From positions 453,649-517,648 of the forward strand of contig NZ_JAMQKB010000001.1 of NCBI RefSeq assembly GCF_028416575.1: a stretch of 64,000 nucleotides of DNA, read 5' to 3'. The stretch comes from Terrihalobacillus insolitus. Its GTDB lineage: Bacteria > Bacillota > Bacilli > Bacillales > Amphibacillaceae. Of the stretch, positions 26,128 to 33,738 are shown in pieces (position 1 is the first letter of the stretch; each line of letters starts with the position of its first letter). The notes beneath the pieces were generated by a model that saw only the letters and a program-made list of their open reading frames with translations, ran no database searches and was not told where the DNA came from. The position numbers and the translations under genes are program-made.

Positions 26128-26877
26128 TTAAACCTCTTCACTCACATCTTGTAAGAAATGTTTTGTTCTTTCCTCTTTAGGATTAAAAAATATTTCTTGT
26201 GGACTTCCTTCTTCAACAATTACACCGTCATCCATAAAGATCACCCTATCCGCAACATCGCGTGCAAATGCTACTTCATGCGTTACGACTACCATTGTCA
26301 TTCCCTCTTTTGCCAGATCCTTCATGACTTGAAGTACTTCTCGGACTAGCTCAGGGTCTAAGGCAGACGTTGGTTCGTCGTATAACATCACCTTAGGTTC
26401 CATGGATAGAGCGCGCGTAATGGCGACTCGTTGCTGTTGACCGCCCGAGAGTTGGGCTGGGTAATGGTCCATACGATTCGCTAAACCGACCTTATCTAGT
26501 AAGGACACGGCTAATTCTTTCGCCTTATGTCGATCCATTTTCTTGATGACAATCGGCCCTTCCATAACATTTTCAAGAGCCGTTTTGTGGGGGAATAAAT
26601 TAAATTGTTGAAAAACAAAGCCTGTATTTTGACGGAGCAACCTAATGTCCGTTTTTCTCTTTTCATGGCTGGCTTCCACTTTATTTCCCCCAAGTGATAC
26701 AACACCAGCATTTGGTTCCTCCAAAAAAGTGATACAACGTAGAAGGGTAGATTTTCCTGATCCGCTTGGTCCCATGATGACCACTACCTCGCTTTTATTT
26801 ACACGCATATCAATCCCTTTTAGAACAGGATTATCATCGAAACGTTTACTTATATTTTCAAGCTTTATGATCTCCAC
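26128..26877 (-). CDS. Polar amino acid ABC transporter, ATP-binding protein
   Basis: A 249-residue ABC ATPase with a GTG start at 26877 behind AAGGGGAGA. Walker A is [11 protein letters not shown], the Q-loop lies in [18 protein letters not shown], the ABC signature is LSGGQQQRV, Walker B is [13 protein letters not shown], and the H-loop is VVVTHEV. It is closest in pattern to GlnQ/TcyC-type importers of glutamine or cystine. The permease upstream is truncated and no substrate-binding protein is nearby, so the ATPase is probably an orphan without its own transporter. Confidence 0.9.
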   Translation of the reverse strand: MEIIKLENISKRFDDNPVLKGIDMRVNKSEVVVIMGPSGSGKSTLLRCITFLEEPNAGVVSLGGNKVEASHEKRKTDIRLLRQNTGFVFQQFNLFPHKTALENVMEGPIVIKKMDRHKAKELAVSLLDKVGLANRMDHYPAQLSGGQQQRVAITRALSMEPKVMLYDEPTSALDPELVREVLQVMKDLAKEGMTMVVVTHEVAFARDVADRVIFMDDGVIVEEGSPQEIFFNPKEERTKHFLQDVSEEV

Positions 26878-26949
26878 ATTTTTCTCCCCTTGTACCCATT
26901 ATTAGGATACGGTTATTGAATCCGAACGGCAGTTGCGAATAATGGTATC

Positions 26950-27170
26950 CTATACGACGTGTTTGGAGGTTCTTTTTTCAAGGTTATCTAAAACTACTGT
27001 AAAGAATGTGATAACTATCCAATAAAGAGCTGCTGCCAATAAATAAATCGTTAAAGGCTCAAACGTTTTCGTAATGATGAGCGTAGACATCTGTAGCAAT
27101 TCAGTTACTGTAATAACAGATATCAGTGAAGTATCCTTAATTAAAATGATATAGGTGTTCGATAAAGTGG
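26950..27170 (-). pseudogene. Amino-acid ABC permease, C-terminal remnant
   Basis: The frame encodes NTYIILIKDTSLISVITVTE, then LLQMSTLIITKTFEPLTIYL and two final helices, about the last 70 residues of a GlnP/TcyB-type permease. Homology stops abruptly near 27160, where a 50-bp sequence repeated at 27871 begins. About two thirds of the gene and any binding-protein gene are missing. Confidence 0.75.
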
Positions 27171-27206
27171 AGTATCTCACAGAGGGAGAGGGCAAGTCTA
27201 ACTCCC
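27157..27206 (+). repeat. 50-bp direct repeat, left copy
   Basis: It starts GTTCGATAAAGTGG and continues AGTATCTCACAGAGGGAGAG to ACTCCC. It matches 27871-27921 in the same orientation with a few differences. GGGAGTA and TACTCCC could pair in the right copy. It marks the breakpoint of the truncated permease. Confidence 0.75.
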
Positions 27207-27232
27207 TATAATGTATAATGGCACATATATCT

Positions 27233-27260
27233 TTTAAACAGGTATAATTTTGTGTATAAT
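27233..27260 (+). promoter_or_regulatory. Putative promoter of the antisense antitoxin RNA
   Basis: TTTAAA (27233-27238), a 16-bp spacer and TATAAT (27255-27260) direct transcription to the right. Further TATAAT matches lie at 27212 and 27266. Confidence 0.5.
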
Positions 27261-27270
27261 GTAACTATAA

Positions 27271-27301
27271 TAAAAAGACTGGACGCTGCGAACGCCCAGT
27301 C
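27271..27301 (-). terminator. Terminator of toxin mRNA
   Basis: The minus strand reads GACTGGGCG-ttcgcag-CGTCCAGTC followed by five T, a strong intrinsic terminator about 110 bases after the toxin stop. Confidence 0.75.
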
Positions 27302-27366
27302 GAGTTGCAACATACATGCCGCATGAAGAGCGGCTAGCCTTAATGTAGGTAGTTTTTTGCAAAAAA

Positions 27367-27426
27367 AGAAGTAGCTACTCCACATTCTTTAGCCAAGAGC
27401 GGTGGAAGAGGTTACTTCTTTTTTCT
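27367..27426. terminator. Bidirectional hairpin at the toxin 3' end
   Basis: AAGAAGTA (27367-27374) pairs with TACTTCTT (27413-27420) around a long arm containing CTCCAC/GTGGAAG. T-runs follow on both strands. On the plus strand it would end the antisense RNA; on the minus strand it lies just after the toxin stop codon. Confidence 0.65.
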
Positions 27427-27525
27427 ATTGGTGACAAGTGCGATAATAGCTACAACAGCTGTTAAAAGTGTAGCCAAGAAAATGCCAAATTGAAATAGCA
27501 TGTTCATTGCTTCGTATGTCACCAT
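27412..27525 (-). CDS. Type I holin-like toxin (TxpA/Bsr-type small hydrophobic peptide)
   Basis: A 37-codon ORF from the ATG at 27525 behind AAGGGGGTG. The product has a short polar start (MVTYEAMNMLFQFG), one membrane helix (FLATLLTAVVAIIALV) and a lysine-rich tail (TNRKKK). This is the hallmark layout of the putative holin-like toxins of Bacillus type I systems. It is bracketed by terminators and faced by an antisense promoter. The 3' part of its mRNA would pair with the antisense RNA. The ORF looks intact within otherwise decayed sequence. Confidence 0.8.
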   Translation of the reverse strand: MVTYEAMNMLFQFGIFLATLLTAVVAIIALVTNRKKK

Positions 27526-27632
27526 CTGCAACACCCCCTTTCTAACAGGGAGTGCCAACTGCCCACCCGCTTTATGTAGTTGCTATGTTGATTGTAGCAA
27601 TTCCAAAGAAATAAATCTATAAAAATACCATA

Positions 27633-27676
27633 GGAGAGCAGGTTTTTTTCTTATAACCTGCTCTCCCTTTTCTTTT
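27633..27676 (+). terminator. Terminator-like hairpin
   Basis: A 12-bp stem, GGAGAGCAGGTT (27633-27644) with AACCTGCTCTCC (27655-27666), is followed by a T-rich tract on the plus strand. No plus-strand gene precedes it now. Confidence 0.6.
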
Positions 27677-27693
27677 TAAACTACGATATTTCA

Positions 27694-27879
27694 TTCTCGG
27701 ATGGTGATAGTTTTTTCATATTTATAGAAACAAGTAAATCGACGGAAAACTCTGGTAGTCCCACTATTTGTACAATCTGCAAGAAGCCAGTCTTAGACAA
27801 AGTAAAGACGTACTGTTTATCAAATAAAAAGTTTAATGGAAAGATTTATTGTTACGATCATCAAAAAGCGGTTCGATAA
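27694..27879 (+). pseudogene. C-terminal remnant with C-x2-C / C-x-Y-D-H zinc-binding pattern
   Basis: An open frame without a start encodes SPTICTICKKPVLDKVKTYC and then KKFNGKIYCYDHQKAVR, ending in a TAA inside the right 50-bp repeat. The paired CxxC and CYDH elements look like a zinc ribbon at the end of a longer protein. I cannot name the parent family. The 5' end is lost in the adjoining hairpin region. Confidence 0.5.
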
Positions 27880-27921
27880 AGTGGGAGTATCTCACAGAGG
27901 GAGAGGATCAATCTTACTCCC
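27871..27921 (+). repeat. 50-bp direct repeat, right copy
   Basis: Matches 27157-27206 in the same orientation. Here GTTCGATAA supplies the last codons and stop of the zinc-ribbon remnant, and GGGAGTA/TACTCCC forms a hairpin after it. Confidence 0.75.
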
Positions 27922-27927
27922 TTCCCT

Positions 27928-28503
27928 TCATTCTACATCCTCTGTCTTATCAAAGAACTTCAACTGGAACTGAAAACCTTCATAGCTCATTGCCATCTTA
28001 CCTAACTGTTCCCATGTATATGGCTTTCCATCGATCACAACCATTGGACAAGACTCAGATCTTTCATCATAATCAATTAGACCAACAACATGGTCATTCA
28101 CGATCGAATGATACTTCTGACCATTCGCAAATGTTCCAACCTTTGTATACTGTATAGAAATACCTAGTTTTACTTTATCCACTAATTGTTGAAATAGTTC
28201 CGTTTGATTACAGCCCAAATCGCCGTGTACGGCAAAGCTGTATCCATACTGTATATTTTCAGTTGCTTCTATGAAGATACCATTTGGAAAAATACGCTGC
28301 TCTACCTTGAAGTCCCGCCTGATCCCATTAACGTCGTATACAGATATCTCCTGTGGTTGCGACTCTAACTCAACACCAACCTCTTCGGAAATCCTATCAT
28401 TAAAACAATTTCTACATATTATTTCCTGCGAATCATCATTGTTGGTTAAAGTTATATTCGCCTCATTTTTCTTACACACATCACACATGTCCATTGTCAT
28501 CAC
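27928..28503 (-). CDS. Unidentified protein with N-terminal zinc-binding CxxC pairs
   Basis: A 191-residue soluble protein; the start is probably one of the nearby ATGs at 28503-28488 behind GGGTGATGAC. The N-terminus has two cysteine pairs, MCDVCKKNEA and IICRNCFNDR, typical of a small treble-clef or ribbon zinc site. The remaining ~150 residues form an alpha/beta domain (GYSFAVHGDLGCNQTELFQQ, DGKPYTWEQLGKM) seen in uncharacterised Bacillus proteins. It has no signal peptide or membrane helix. It lies just outside the decayed region and seems monocistronic. Confidence 0.65.
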   Translation of the reverse strand: MMTMDMCDVCKKNEANITLTNNDDSQEIICRNCFNDRISEEVGVELESQPQEISVYDVNGIRRDFKVEQRIFPNGIFIEATENIQYGYSFAVHGDLGCNQTELFQQLVDKVKLGISIQYTKVGTFANGQKYHSIVNDHVVGLIDYDERSESCPMVVIDGKPYTWEQLGKMAMSYEGFQFQLKFFDKTEDVE

Positions 28504-28828
28504 CCTTATTTATTATTACTATAATTCACAATAATATCAAGACTATAAATCTAAAAAACAGTCCATAAAGTGTAAAAAAGGGCTTTTGCCAATATATATC
28601 GAAAAATGATACATGCCCACGATTCTTCATATATTTCCCCGGAAATAATCATTATTTGCGGTAAGGTTTATGATGAGTATTATCAATCGGAAAAGTCACT
28701 AACACTATCCTAATGTGTAATAGTCAATCTCCACTCGAGCATTACCTTACCGAACTTGAGCGATTCGCCCCTACCAAATGTCAAGTTCGGGTAAACTCTG
28801 TTCGGCATGTTTTCTCATGCTAAAAAAC
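28504..28828. other. Non-coding stretch with a 13-bp inverted repeat
   Basis: No credible ORF. Near 28749-28796 TTACCGAACTTGA and TCAAGTTCGGGTAA form an imperfect long hairpin around a CGATTCGCCCCTACC loop, about 30 bp beyond the ABC permease stop. It may act as a terminator, though it lacks a T-run. Confidence 0.5.
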
Positions 28829-31237
28829 TCATAATTTTCGAGTTAACACAATAATATATATCGTAATCGTTAGAAGAATGAAAGTAGTACCCATTCCTAT
28901 TCCTATCCATCCGAAAGAAACATTTAAAAAATGTAGAATGGTTGCTCCTAAAACAACCCCTGCAATGATCGCTGATAGAGTCCAGGTAGATACTTCTTTT
29001 ATTAAATGCTTGATAACTGCTCCCCTTGTCCACCCAATCGTTCGATACATAGTAAACTCACTTTTTCTTTCCAAGAATAATGCATTTAAGCTTTCGGTTA
29101 CACTAATCACTCCTAATACAAAGGTAACTACCAAAATAGATAGTTGAAGCCATAATGTTTGATTATTTGTAAATTCTCCTAAAAAGGTAACAGATGCCTT
29201 TTGGAAAGAATGACCAAGCGTAGAGACTTGTATCCCGATTAATAAACTTGATAGTAGCAAAATCATCATAGCAGGAAAAATCAACCTTTTATAATAAAGG
29301 ATAGAAGCAAAGCGTTTATATGCCTCTGATCTATTCTTTCCTTTTGCTTTTCTTGTTAACAAGTAGGTTACGATTAGCAAAGATAATCCCCAGAGACAGG
29401 CTGTTATCCAATACATAGGTTTTGTGGCTTCCAACCCATATAAAAGGAATAATGACACGAGAAAAGAGACAGTTATAAGCAAATATTGTTCCACGCAATT
29501 ACGAAAATGGATGGTGCTTTTTTTCCAACCGATGGTATATAGTAAGGTGTTCTCATTATGTAGAATGTTTTTTTCATAATTGAATCGAACAATTAGCCAT
29601 AGTACACTAAACAAAATAAATAAACCCGTTGTTAAAAGTGTGACATAATTCCATGTGCTTGTTAGCTCTTGTGCTACTCCTAGTGTTGTCCATGGCTCAA
29701 CCACCTTGCCAATACCCTCTACATCTAATGTCAACTCTTTAAATGAAGAACCTGCTACAACATCTACCTCATAACCCTTTTTTAATAGATTCGTAGCTAC
29801 CTTACTTATTTTTTGTTGGGCAGCTTCATCATACTTTTTAATACCTGCTACTTTTACACGTATAGCATCAATCGGCTTGTCTCCTTTTATCAACTCTGCG
29901 GCTTCTAGTGTTGTTACACCACTAGCTGGAGCTGGAATAAAGCTACCAGGAATCGTAGTTGGAGTCAGTACCTCCCCGTCTACTGTTTTTGCTTGCATTC
30001 CTCCATAAATCCCTAGTGGACTTCCAGCAAGTTTGTTTTGTGGGTCTGTTAACGGTGAAAAGGTTCCAACTTGCTCTATAAAGAAAGGAATGTCAAAGGA
30101 ATCCAACATAGATTCCCCCTTTTTTTCGACTTTCTTATAAGACGGGGGGTCTCCATTTTCCACTAGGTTAACCTGTGGAATGGTATCAAGGTTTTTATAT
30201 TCAATTCTTGAAGCAGTATAATAGACGGATGTGTTAAACTCCGCTGAATACCTTTTTGCTGTTGTAGGTTTTAAATCTTTGGTTAATTTCAGGGCAGTTC
30301 CATTAAAGGGTTTTTGGAATTTTGACAAGTCAACCCGAGTTGTATTAGATTCGACGATTGGTTCGCTCCTCAAGTCCTTTAAAACAGACTCAATATTCAC
30401 AGAAGAATTCCCCTGCATTATCCAATCATCTTGTTTAAGATCTAGCTTATTCAAATATTCTTCTAACTCTACATCTAAAGTTTCCGTCCTTAATTTTATA
30501 GACAAGGGGATCGTTAAGTCACTTCGCTGAAGAACTTTTACAACAGGGGGATCCCCGTAATTATCTAACATTGTTTTAAGCATTGCCGATTCTTGTTTTT
30601 TGTTTAAATCTGAAAAATCAATCCCAGTTAGCTTTTGTTCACTCTCTTGATCAATTGCCACTAAAAGGTAGTAACTAGCTGGGATTATAATCAACATAGC
30701 TGGACTTGAATATTGTGCTTCACTCTCTACTCTTGTTAAATACTGAACCATTCCAGGTCTGGACTGTTCAAAAAACATGATAGACTTTTGTTCTTTTATC
30801 GGATATTTTTTTTGTCCATCTGAGGTGTAAAATTGATAGGTAAATCGGGTAGGATTATCTAATATAGGCAATTCGATAGAAAATTGCTTTCCCCTAAAAT
30901 AACCAAGGGAAGCAACCGGAGCCGCCACTTCTATCGTTGGGTTCGATTTTATTTCATTCCATTCCTCTATGGATATGCCACCTTTACTATCCCCAATATA
31001 ATTTTCTTCTACCACCCCTAAAGTTTGTTCTACCTCGGTTCTCGAAGAAGGGGGACGGACTAGCATATCATAGCTTCCCCTTCCAAATTCTTCGATTGTT
31101 TCTGTTACTGTTGATTTCGTTTCTTTTGACTGTTGCAAACCAAAAGGAATGAAAACATATAAACAAATGAGAGCAATGAGTATCGTAATTGATGCAATTT
31201 TGCGGTGTAGGATGCGATTCCAAGCAATTCGAATCAT
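28829..31237 (-). CDS. FtsX-like ABC transporter permease
   Basis: An 802-residue permease of the MacB/FtsX class. One N-terminal helix (about 14-33) is followed by a ~490-residue extracytoplasmic domain. A block of helices comes next (about 530-550, 575-600, 610-630, 660-685), then a C-terminal FtsX core with LFLERKSEFTMYRTIGWTRG before the last helices. Such exporters move peptides or lipids, or transmit force to cell-wall enzymes. Its ATG overlaps the ATPase stop (ATGA). The divergent peptide-sensing regulator upstream suggests the transporter is its target. Confidence 0.88.
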   Translation of the reverse strand: MIRIAWNRILHRKIASITILIALICLYVFIPFGLQQSKETKSTVTETIEEFGRGSYDMLVRPPSSRTEVEQTLGVVEENYIGDSKGGISIEEWNEIKSNPTIEVAAPVASLGYFRGKQFSIELPILDNPTRFTYQFYTSDGQKKYPIKEQKSIMFFEQSRPGMVQYLTRVESEAQYSSPAMLIIIPASYYLLVAIDQESEQKLTGIDFSDLNKKQESAMLKTMLDNYGDPPVVKVLQRSDLTIPLSIKLRTETLDVELEEYLNKLDLKQDDWIMQGNSSVNIESVLKDLRSEPIVESNTTRVDLSKFQKPFNGTALKLTKDLKPTTAKRYSAEFNTSVYYTASRIEYKNLDTIPQVNLVENGDPPSYKKVEKKGESMLDSFDIPFFIEQVGTFSPLTDPQNKLAGSPLGIYGGMQAKTVDGEVLTPTTIPGSFIPAPASGVTTLEAAELIKGDKPIDAIRVKVAGIKKYDEAAQQKISKVATNLLKKGYEVDVVAGSSFKELTLDVEGIGKVVEPWTTLGVAQELTSTWNYVTLLTTGLFILFSVLWLIVRFNYEKNILHNENTLLYTIGWKKSTIHFRNCVEQYLLITVSFLVSLFLLYGLEATKPMYWITACLWGLSLLIVTYLLTRKAKGKNRSEAYKRFASILYYKRLIFPAMMILLLSSLLIGIQVSTLGHSFQKASVTFLGEFTNNQTLWLQLSILVVTFVLGVISVTESLNALFLERKSEFTMYRTIGWTRGAVIKHLIKEVSTWTLSAIIAGVVLGATILHFLNVSFGWIGIGMGTTFILLTITIYIIVLTRKL

Positions 31238-31917
31238 ACACTCACCCCGCCGAGGGTAAGGGATCCGTCCTTTAAGAAATATAATTTATCGCCATGGTCA
31301 GCAACGTCTAGGTCATGGGTAACGAGAATAATCGTTTTACCATCCTCCCTTAACTGGCCTAACAAATCAATTATTCTATCACGATTTTCTCGATCAAGGT
31401 TTCCTGTAGGTTCGTCACATACCATAACGTCTGGATCTGCAATAAGAGAACGAGCGATCGCCACTCGCTGTTTCTCTCCTCCAGACAAACCCTCTGGTAA
31501 ACGAGAAAACAACTCCTTTTTTATTCCTATCGACTGTAACAGTGTGACTGCCTTATCATATAATTCTTTCTTTTTACGATCATAAAGTAATGGCAGCATA
31601 ACGTTGTCTACTACCGAATAATATGGCAAAAGTTTAAAATCCTGAAATACAAATCCAATTGTTTTGCGACGAAAGTCACTCTTAGCTTTATTATGTAATT
31701 GGTATAAATCAACGTCATTGTAGTATATTTCCCCCGTATCTGGCTTTAGTAGTCCAGAAATGATATTCAATAATGTTGATTTCCCTGAACCAGATGGTCC
31801 TACAATCGAAATCCACGATCCTTTAGGTATCGATAAATCAACGTTTTGAAGAATCACTGTCTTCTGCGAAAGCGATAGGTGCTGAAATGATTTACTTACA
31901 TTTTTTACTGAGATCAT
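31234..31917 (-). CDS. LolD/MacB-type ABC transporter ATP-binding protein
   Basis: The start is placed at the ATG at 31917 behind GGGGGGAT, giving 227 residues. Walker A is [11 protein letters not shown], the Q-loop is VFQDFKLLPYYSVVDNVMLP, the signature is LSGGEKQRV, Walker B is VMVCDEPTGNLD, and the H-loop is ILVTHD. The EPTGNLD variant is characteristic of the LolD/FtsE/MacB branch that pairs with FtsX-like permeases. It is translationally coupled to the permease gene. A 14-bp palindrome lies 65 bp before its start. Confidence 0.93.
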   Translation of the reverse strand: MISVKNVSKSFQHLSLSQKTVILQNVDLSIPKGSWISIVGPSGSGKSTLLNIISGLLKPDTGEIYYNDVDLYQLHNKAKSDFRRKTIGFVFQDFKLLPYYSVVDNVMLPLLYDRKKKELYDKAVTLLQSIGIKKELFSRLPEGLSGGEKQRVAIARSLIADPDVMVCDEPTGNLDRENRDRIIDLLGQLREDGKTIILVTHDLDVADHGDKLYFLKDGSLTLGGVSV

Positions 31918-31981
31918 CTTACATCCCCCCAAAAAAAGTTGGTAGTACCCTAGCCCAAAGAGGACTAGGGTAAAATATAAC

Positions 31982-31995
31982 GTTTAGCGCTAAAC
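31982..31995. promoter_or_regulatory. 14-bp perfect palindrome, candidate operator
   Basis: GTTTAGCGCTAAAC is a perfect palindrome located between the divergent ABC transporter and regulator genes, 65 bp before the ATPase start. It is a good candidate dimer-binding site. Confidence 0.5.
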
Positions 31996-32117
31996 TTAAT
32001 TAAATAATAGCAGAAATCTATCATTCCTACACTGAACAAGATGAATCCATAGCTCTAGTTTGAAGTGGTTATGATAACTGCATATTACACAAGTTAATAT
32101 ACCTCTAGAACCTTCCA

Positions 32118-32149
32118 ACAACTTTTATGAAATATTTCCTAGAAGTTGT
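32118..32149. promoter_or_regulatory. Inverted repeat upstream of HTH/TPR regulator
   Basis: ACAACTT (32118-32124) and AAGTTGT (32143-32149) form a spaced inverted repeat about 90 bp before the regulator start. A TATAAT-like -10 follows near 32207. It may be an autoregulatory site. Confidence 0.35.
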
Positions 32150-32238
32150 CTGTGAGGTTACATTTTGTAATACTAGTTTCACAGATTCATGTAGTAAAAT
32201 GTTTGTTATAATTAAAAGAGTAAGGGGGGATAAATTAT

Positions 32239-33603
32239 ATGGAGAAGGACTTAGGGAGTATTATAAAATTGAAGCGAATTCAAAAAGAAATGACGCAAGA
32301 AGAATTATGTTATGGAATTTGCACCCCTTCCTATTTAAGCAGAATTGAAAATAATCACGTACACCCAGATAAATCAATCATTAATCTCTTATTCAGCCGA
32401 TTAGCCATTTCATTAACGAATAAGGATTGGACAAAGTCTGATATCAATAAAAGAATTGAAATATGGTATAAAAGCATGATTGAAAGAAAGAATCACCAAG
32501 AAAACGTCTATGAATTAATGCAGTTAGCGGAAGTAACAAACAATGAATCTATGATAAAATATAACATCGTATATAGCAGGTATCTACTCGAAATTGGTGA
32601 CTTGAACAAAGCTGGTGAAATTCTTCACAGTGTGGGGAATATCATTAAACCAGAGTACAGTAGAAACTACTTTCTCTACACGAGCATAATCATGGGATAT
32701 TACCATCTAAAAGAAGATTATGATAGTGCATTAAAAAAAGGATTAATACTAACAAAAATCCAAAATTACGATGATTTAGGAAGTAAGTTGGAAGTAGGAA
32801 TTCTTTATTATAATTTGGCATTAAATTATAGTAAGGTGTATCAAAATGAAAGGTGTATACATTATTGTAATATAGCTTTAGCTATATTCAATAACAATTA
32901 TTTTTTTGATAGGGCTATTGATTGTCATCTTCTACTAGGCATATCCTATAACAGGTTAGGCTTTTGGACGAAGTCAATACATTCTTATCATTTAACGGAA
33001 AAACTAATTTCCTTTCTCCCTAATCAAGATCAATTTCGTTACAAAGGGATGATCTATAATAATATAGGGTATTGTTTTGAAAATCAAGGAAAATATAATG
33101 ATGCTATCGTATATTACAAGAAAAGCTTAGAACTCAAGAAAAACCCTAGCCATAAACTGCGAACTTTCATTAACTTAATCCGTTCTACAAATGCCCTTGG
33201 TGATAAGAAAGCTGCAGAAAATTGGCTTCGGTTAGGATTAGACACTGTTGATAAAAGCTCTCCCTTAAGATATCACTATCAATTACAAATATATAAACTT
33301 TTACTACAATCAAAAGAAGTTGATTTTCAGGATATTACTACAATACAGACAGACAGTATCCAGTACTTTCTTAATAATCACATGTGGAAACTGGTTTATG
33401 AATATACAAAAGTGTTTGCTCATCTATATGAAGAGCATTCTCATTATAAAAAGGCTAATTCTATGTATAAGTTAGCCCTAGAAGCTAGTACTAAGCTATT
33501 TATTAGAAAAGGTGGAGAAAATCATGAAAAAAGTAATTTTAGCAATCTTCCTTACAATTTGGATATTGAATCCATTCTTCAACACGACAAATTACCTAGA
33601 TAG
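32239..33603 (+). CDS. XRE-HTH/TPR regulator of RRNPP quorum-sensing type
   Basis: A 454-residue protein. Residues ~1-65 are an XRE HTH (IIKLKRIQKEMTQEELCYGICTPSYLSRIENN). From ~70 onward it is a series of TPR-like helical pairs, for example YYHLKEDYDSALKKG, LGISYNRLGFWTKSIHSYHL and NIGYCFENQGKYNDAIVYYKKSLEL. Proteins of this layout (PlcR, NprR, PrgX class) bind short re-imported peptides in the TPR groove. Its 3' end overlaps a small gene for a signal-peptide-bearing propeptide, and an ABC transporter is divergent. It probably controls that transporter and possibly itself. Confidence 0.85.
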   Translation: MEKDLGSIIKLKRIQKEMTQEELCYGICTPSYLSRIENNHVHPDKSIINLLFSRLAISLTNKDWTKSDINKRIEIWYKSMIERKNHQENVYELMQLAEVTNNESMIKYNIVYSRYLLEIGDLNKAGEILHSVGNIIKPEYSRNYFLYTSIIMGYYHLKEDYDSALKKGLILTKIQNYDDLGSKLEVGILYYNLALNYSKVYQNERCIHYCNIALAIFNNNYFFDRAIDCHLLLGISYNRLGFWTKSIHSYHLTEKLISFLPNQDQFRYKGMIYNNIGYCFENQGKYNDAIVYYKKSLELKKNPSHKLRTFINLIRSTNALGDKKAAENWLRLGLDTVDKSSPLRYHYQLQIYKLLLQSKEVDFQDITTIQTDSIQYFLNNHMWKLVYEYTKVFAHLYEEHSHYKKANSMYKLALEASTKLFIRKGGENHEKSNFSNLPYNLDIESILQHDKLPR

Positions 33604-33658
33604 TACTGCAGACGAAGACTATCCAGGTCCATTAACGGAAGATGGAACAATTGTTTGA
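33524..33658 (+). CDS. Putative signalling propeptide overlapping the RRNPP regulator gene
   Basis: A 44-codon ORF beginning at the ATG at 33524, in another frame and 80 bp before the regulator stop, with AGGTGGAG upstream. It encodes a two-lysine start and hydrophobic segment (MKKVILAIFLTIWILNPFF) followed by a polar acidic tail, STADEDYPGPLTEDGTIV. Position, overlap, size and composition match NprX/PapR/Phr-type pheromone precursors, which are exported, trimmed to 5-10 residues and re-imported by Opp. The active piece probably lies in the C-terminal part. The function is inferred from context. Confidence 0.78.
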   Translation: MKKVILAIFLTIWILNPFFNTTNYLDSTADEDYPGPLTEDGTIV

Positions 33659-33675
33659 ACTCTTATCAAATCATC

Positions 33676-33722
33676 ACAATACCCCAGATCTGTTACTGAA
33701 TGACCTGGGGGTATTGTTTGTT
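33676..33722. terminator. Bidirectional terminator
   Basis: ACAATACCCCAG (33676-33687) pairs with CTGGGGGTATTGT (33705-33717). It ends both the propeptide transcript and the convergent aldehyde dehydrogenase transcript. Confidence 0.8.
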
Positions 33723-33738
33723 AAGCTATTGTATAAAT

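Larger units (their letters stand above)
27267..27430 (+). ncRNA. Putative antisense RNA antitoxin of the holin-like toxin
   Basis: The plus-strand promoter near 27255 and a T-run after the 27367-27420 hairpin delimit an RNA of about 160 nt. It would be complementary to the toxin mRNA 3' UTR and the last codons of the toxin ORF. This matches RatA-type and SR4-type antisense antitoxins of B. subtilis. It is inferred from layout only. Confidence 0.55.
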
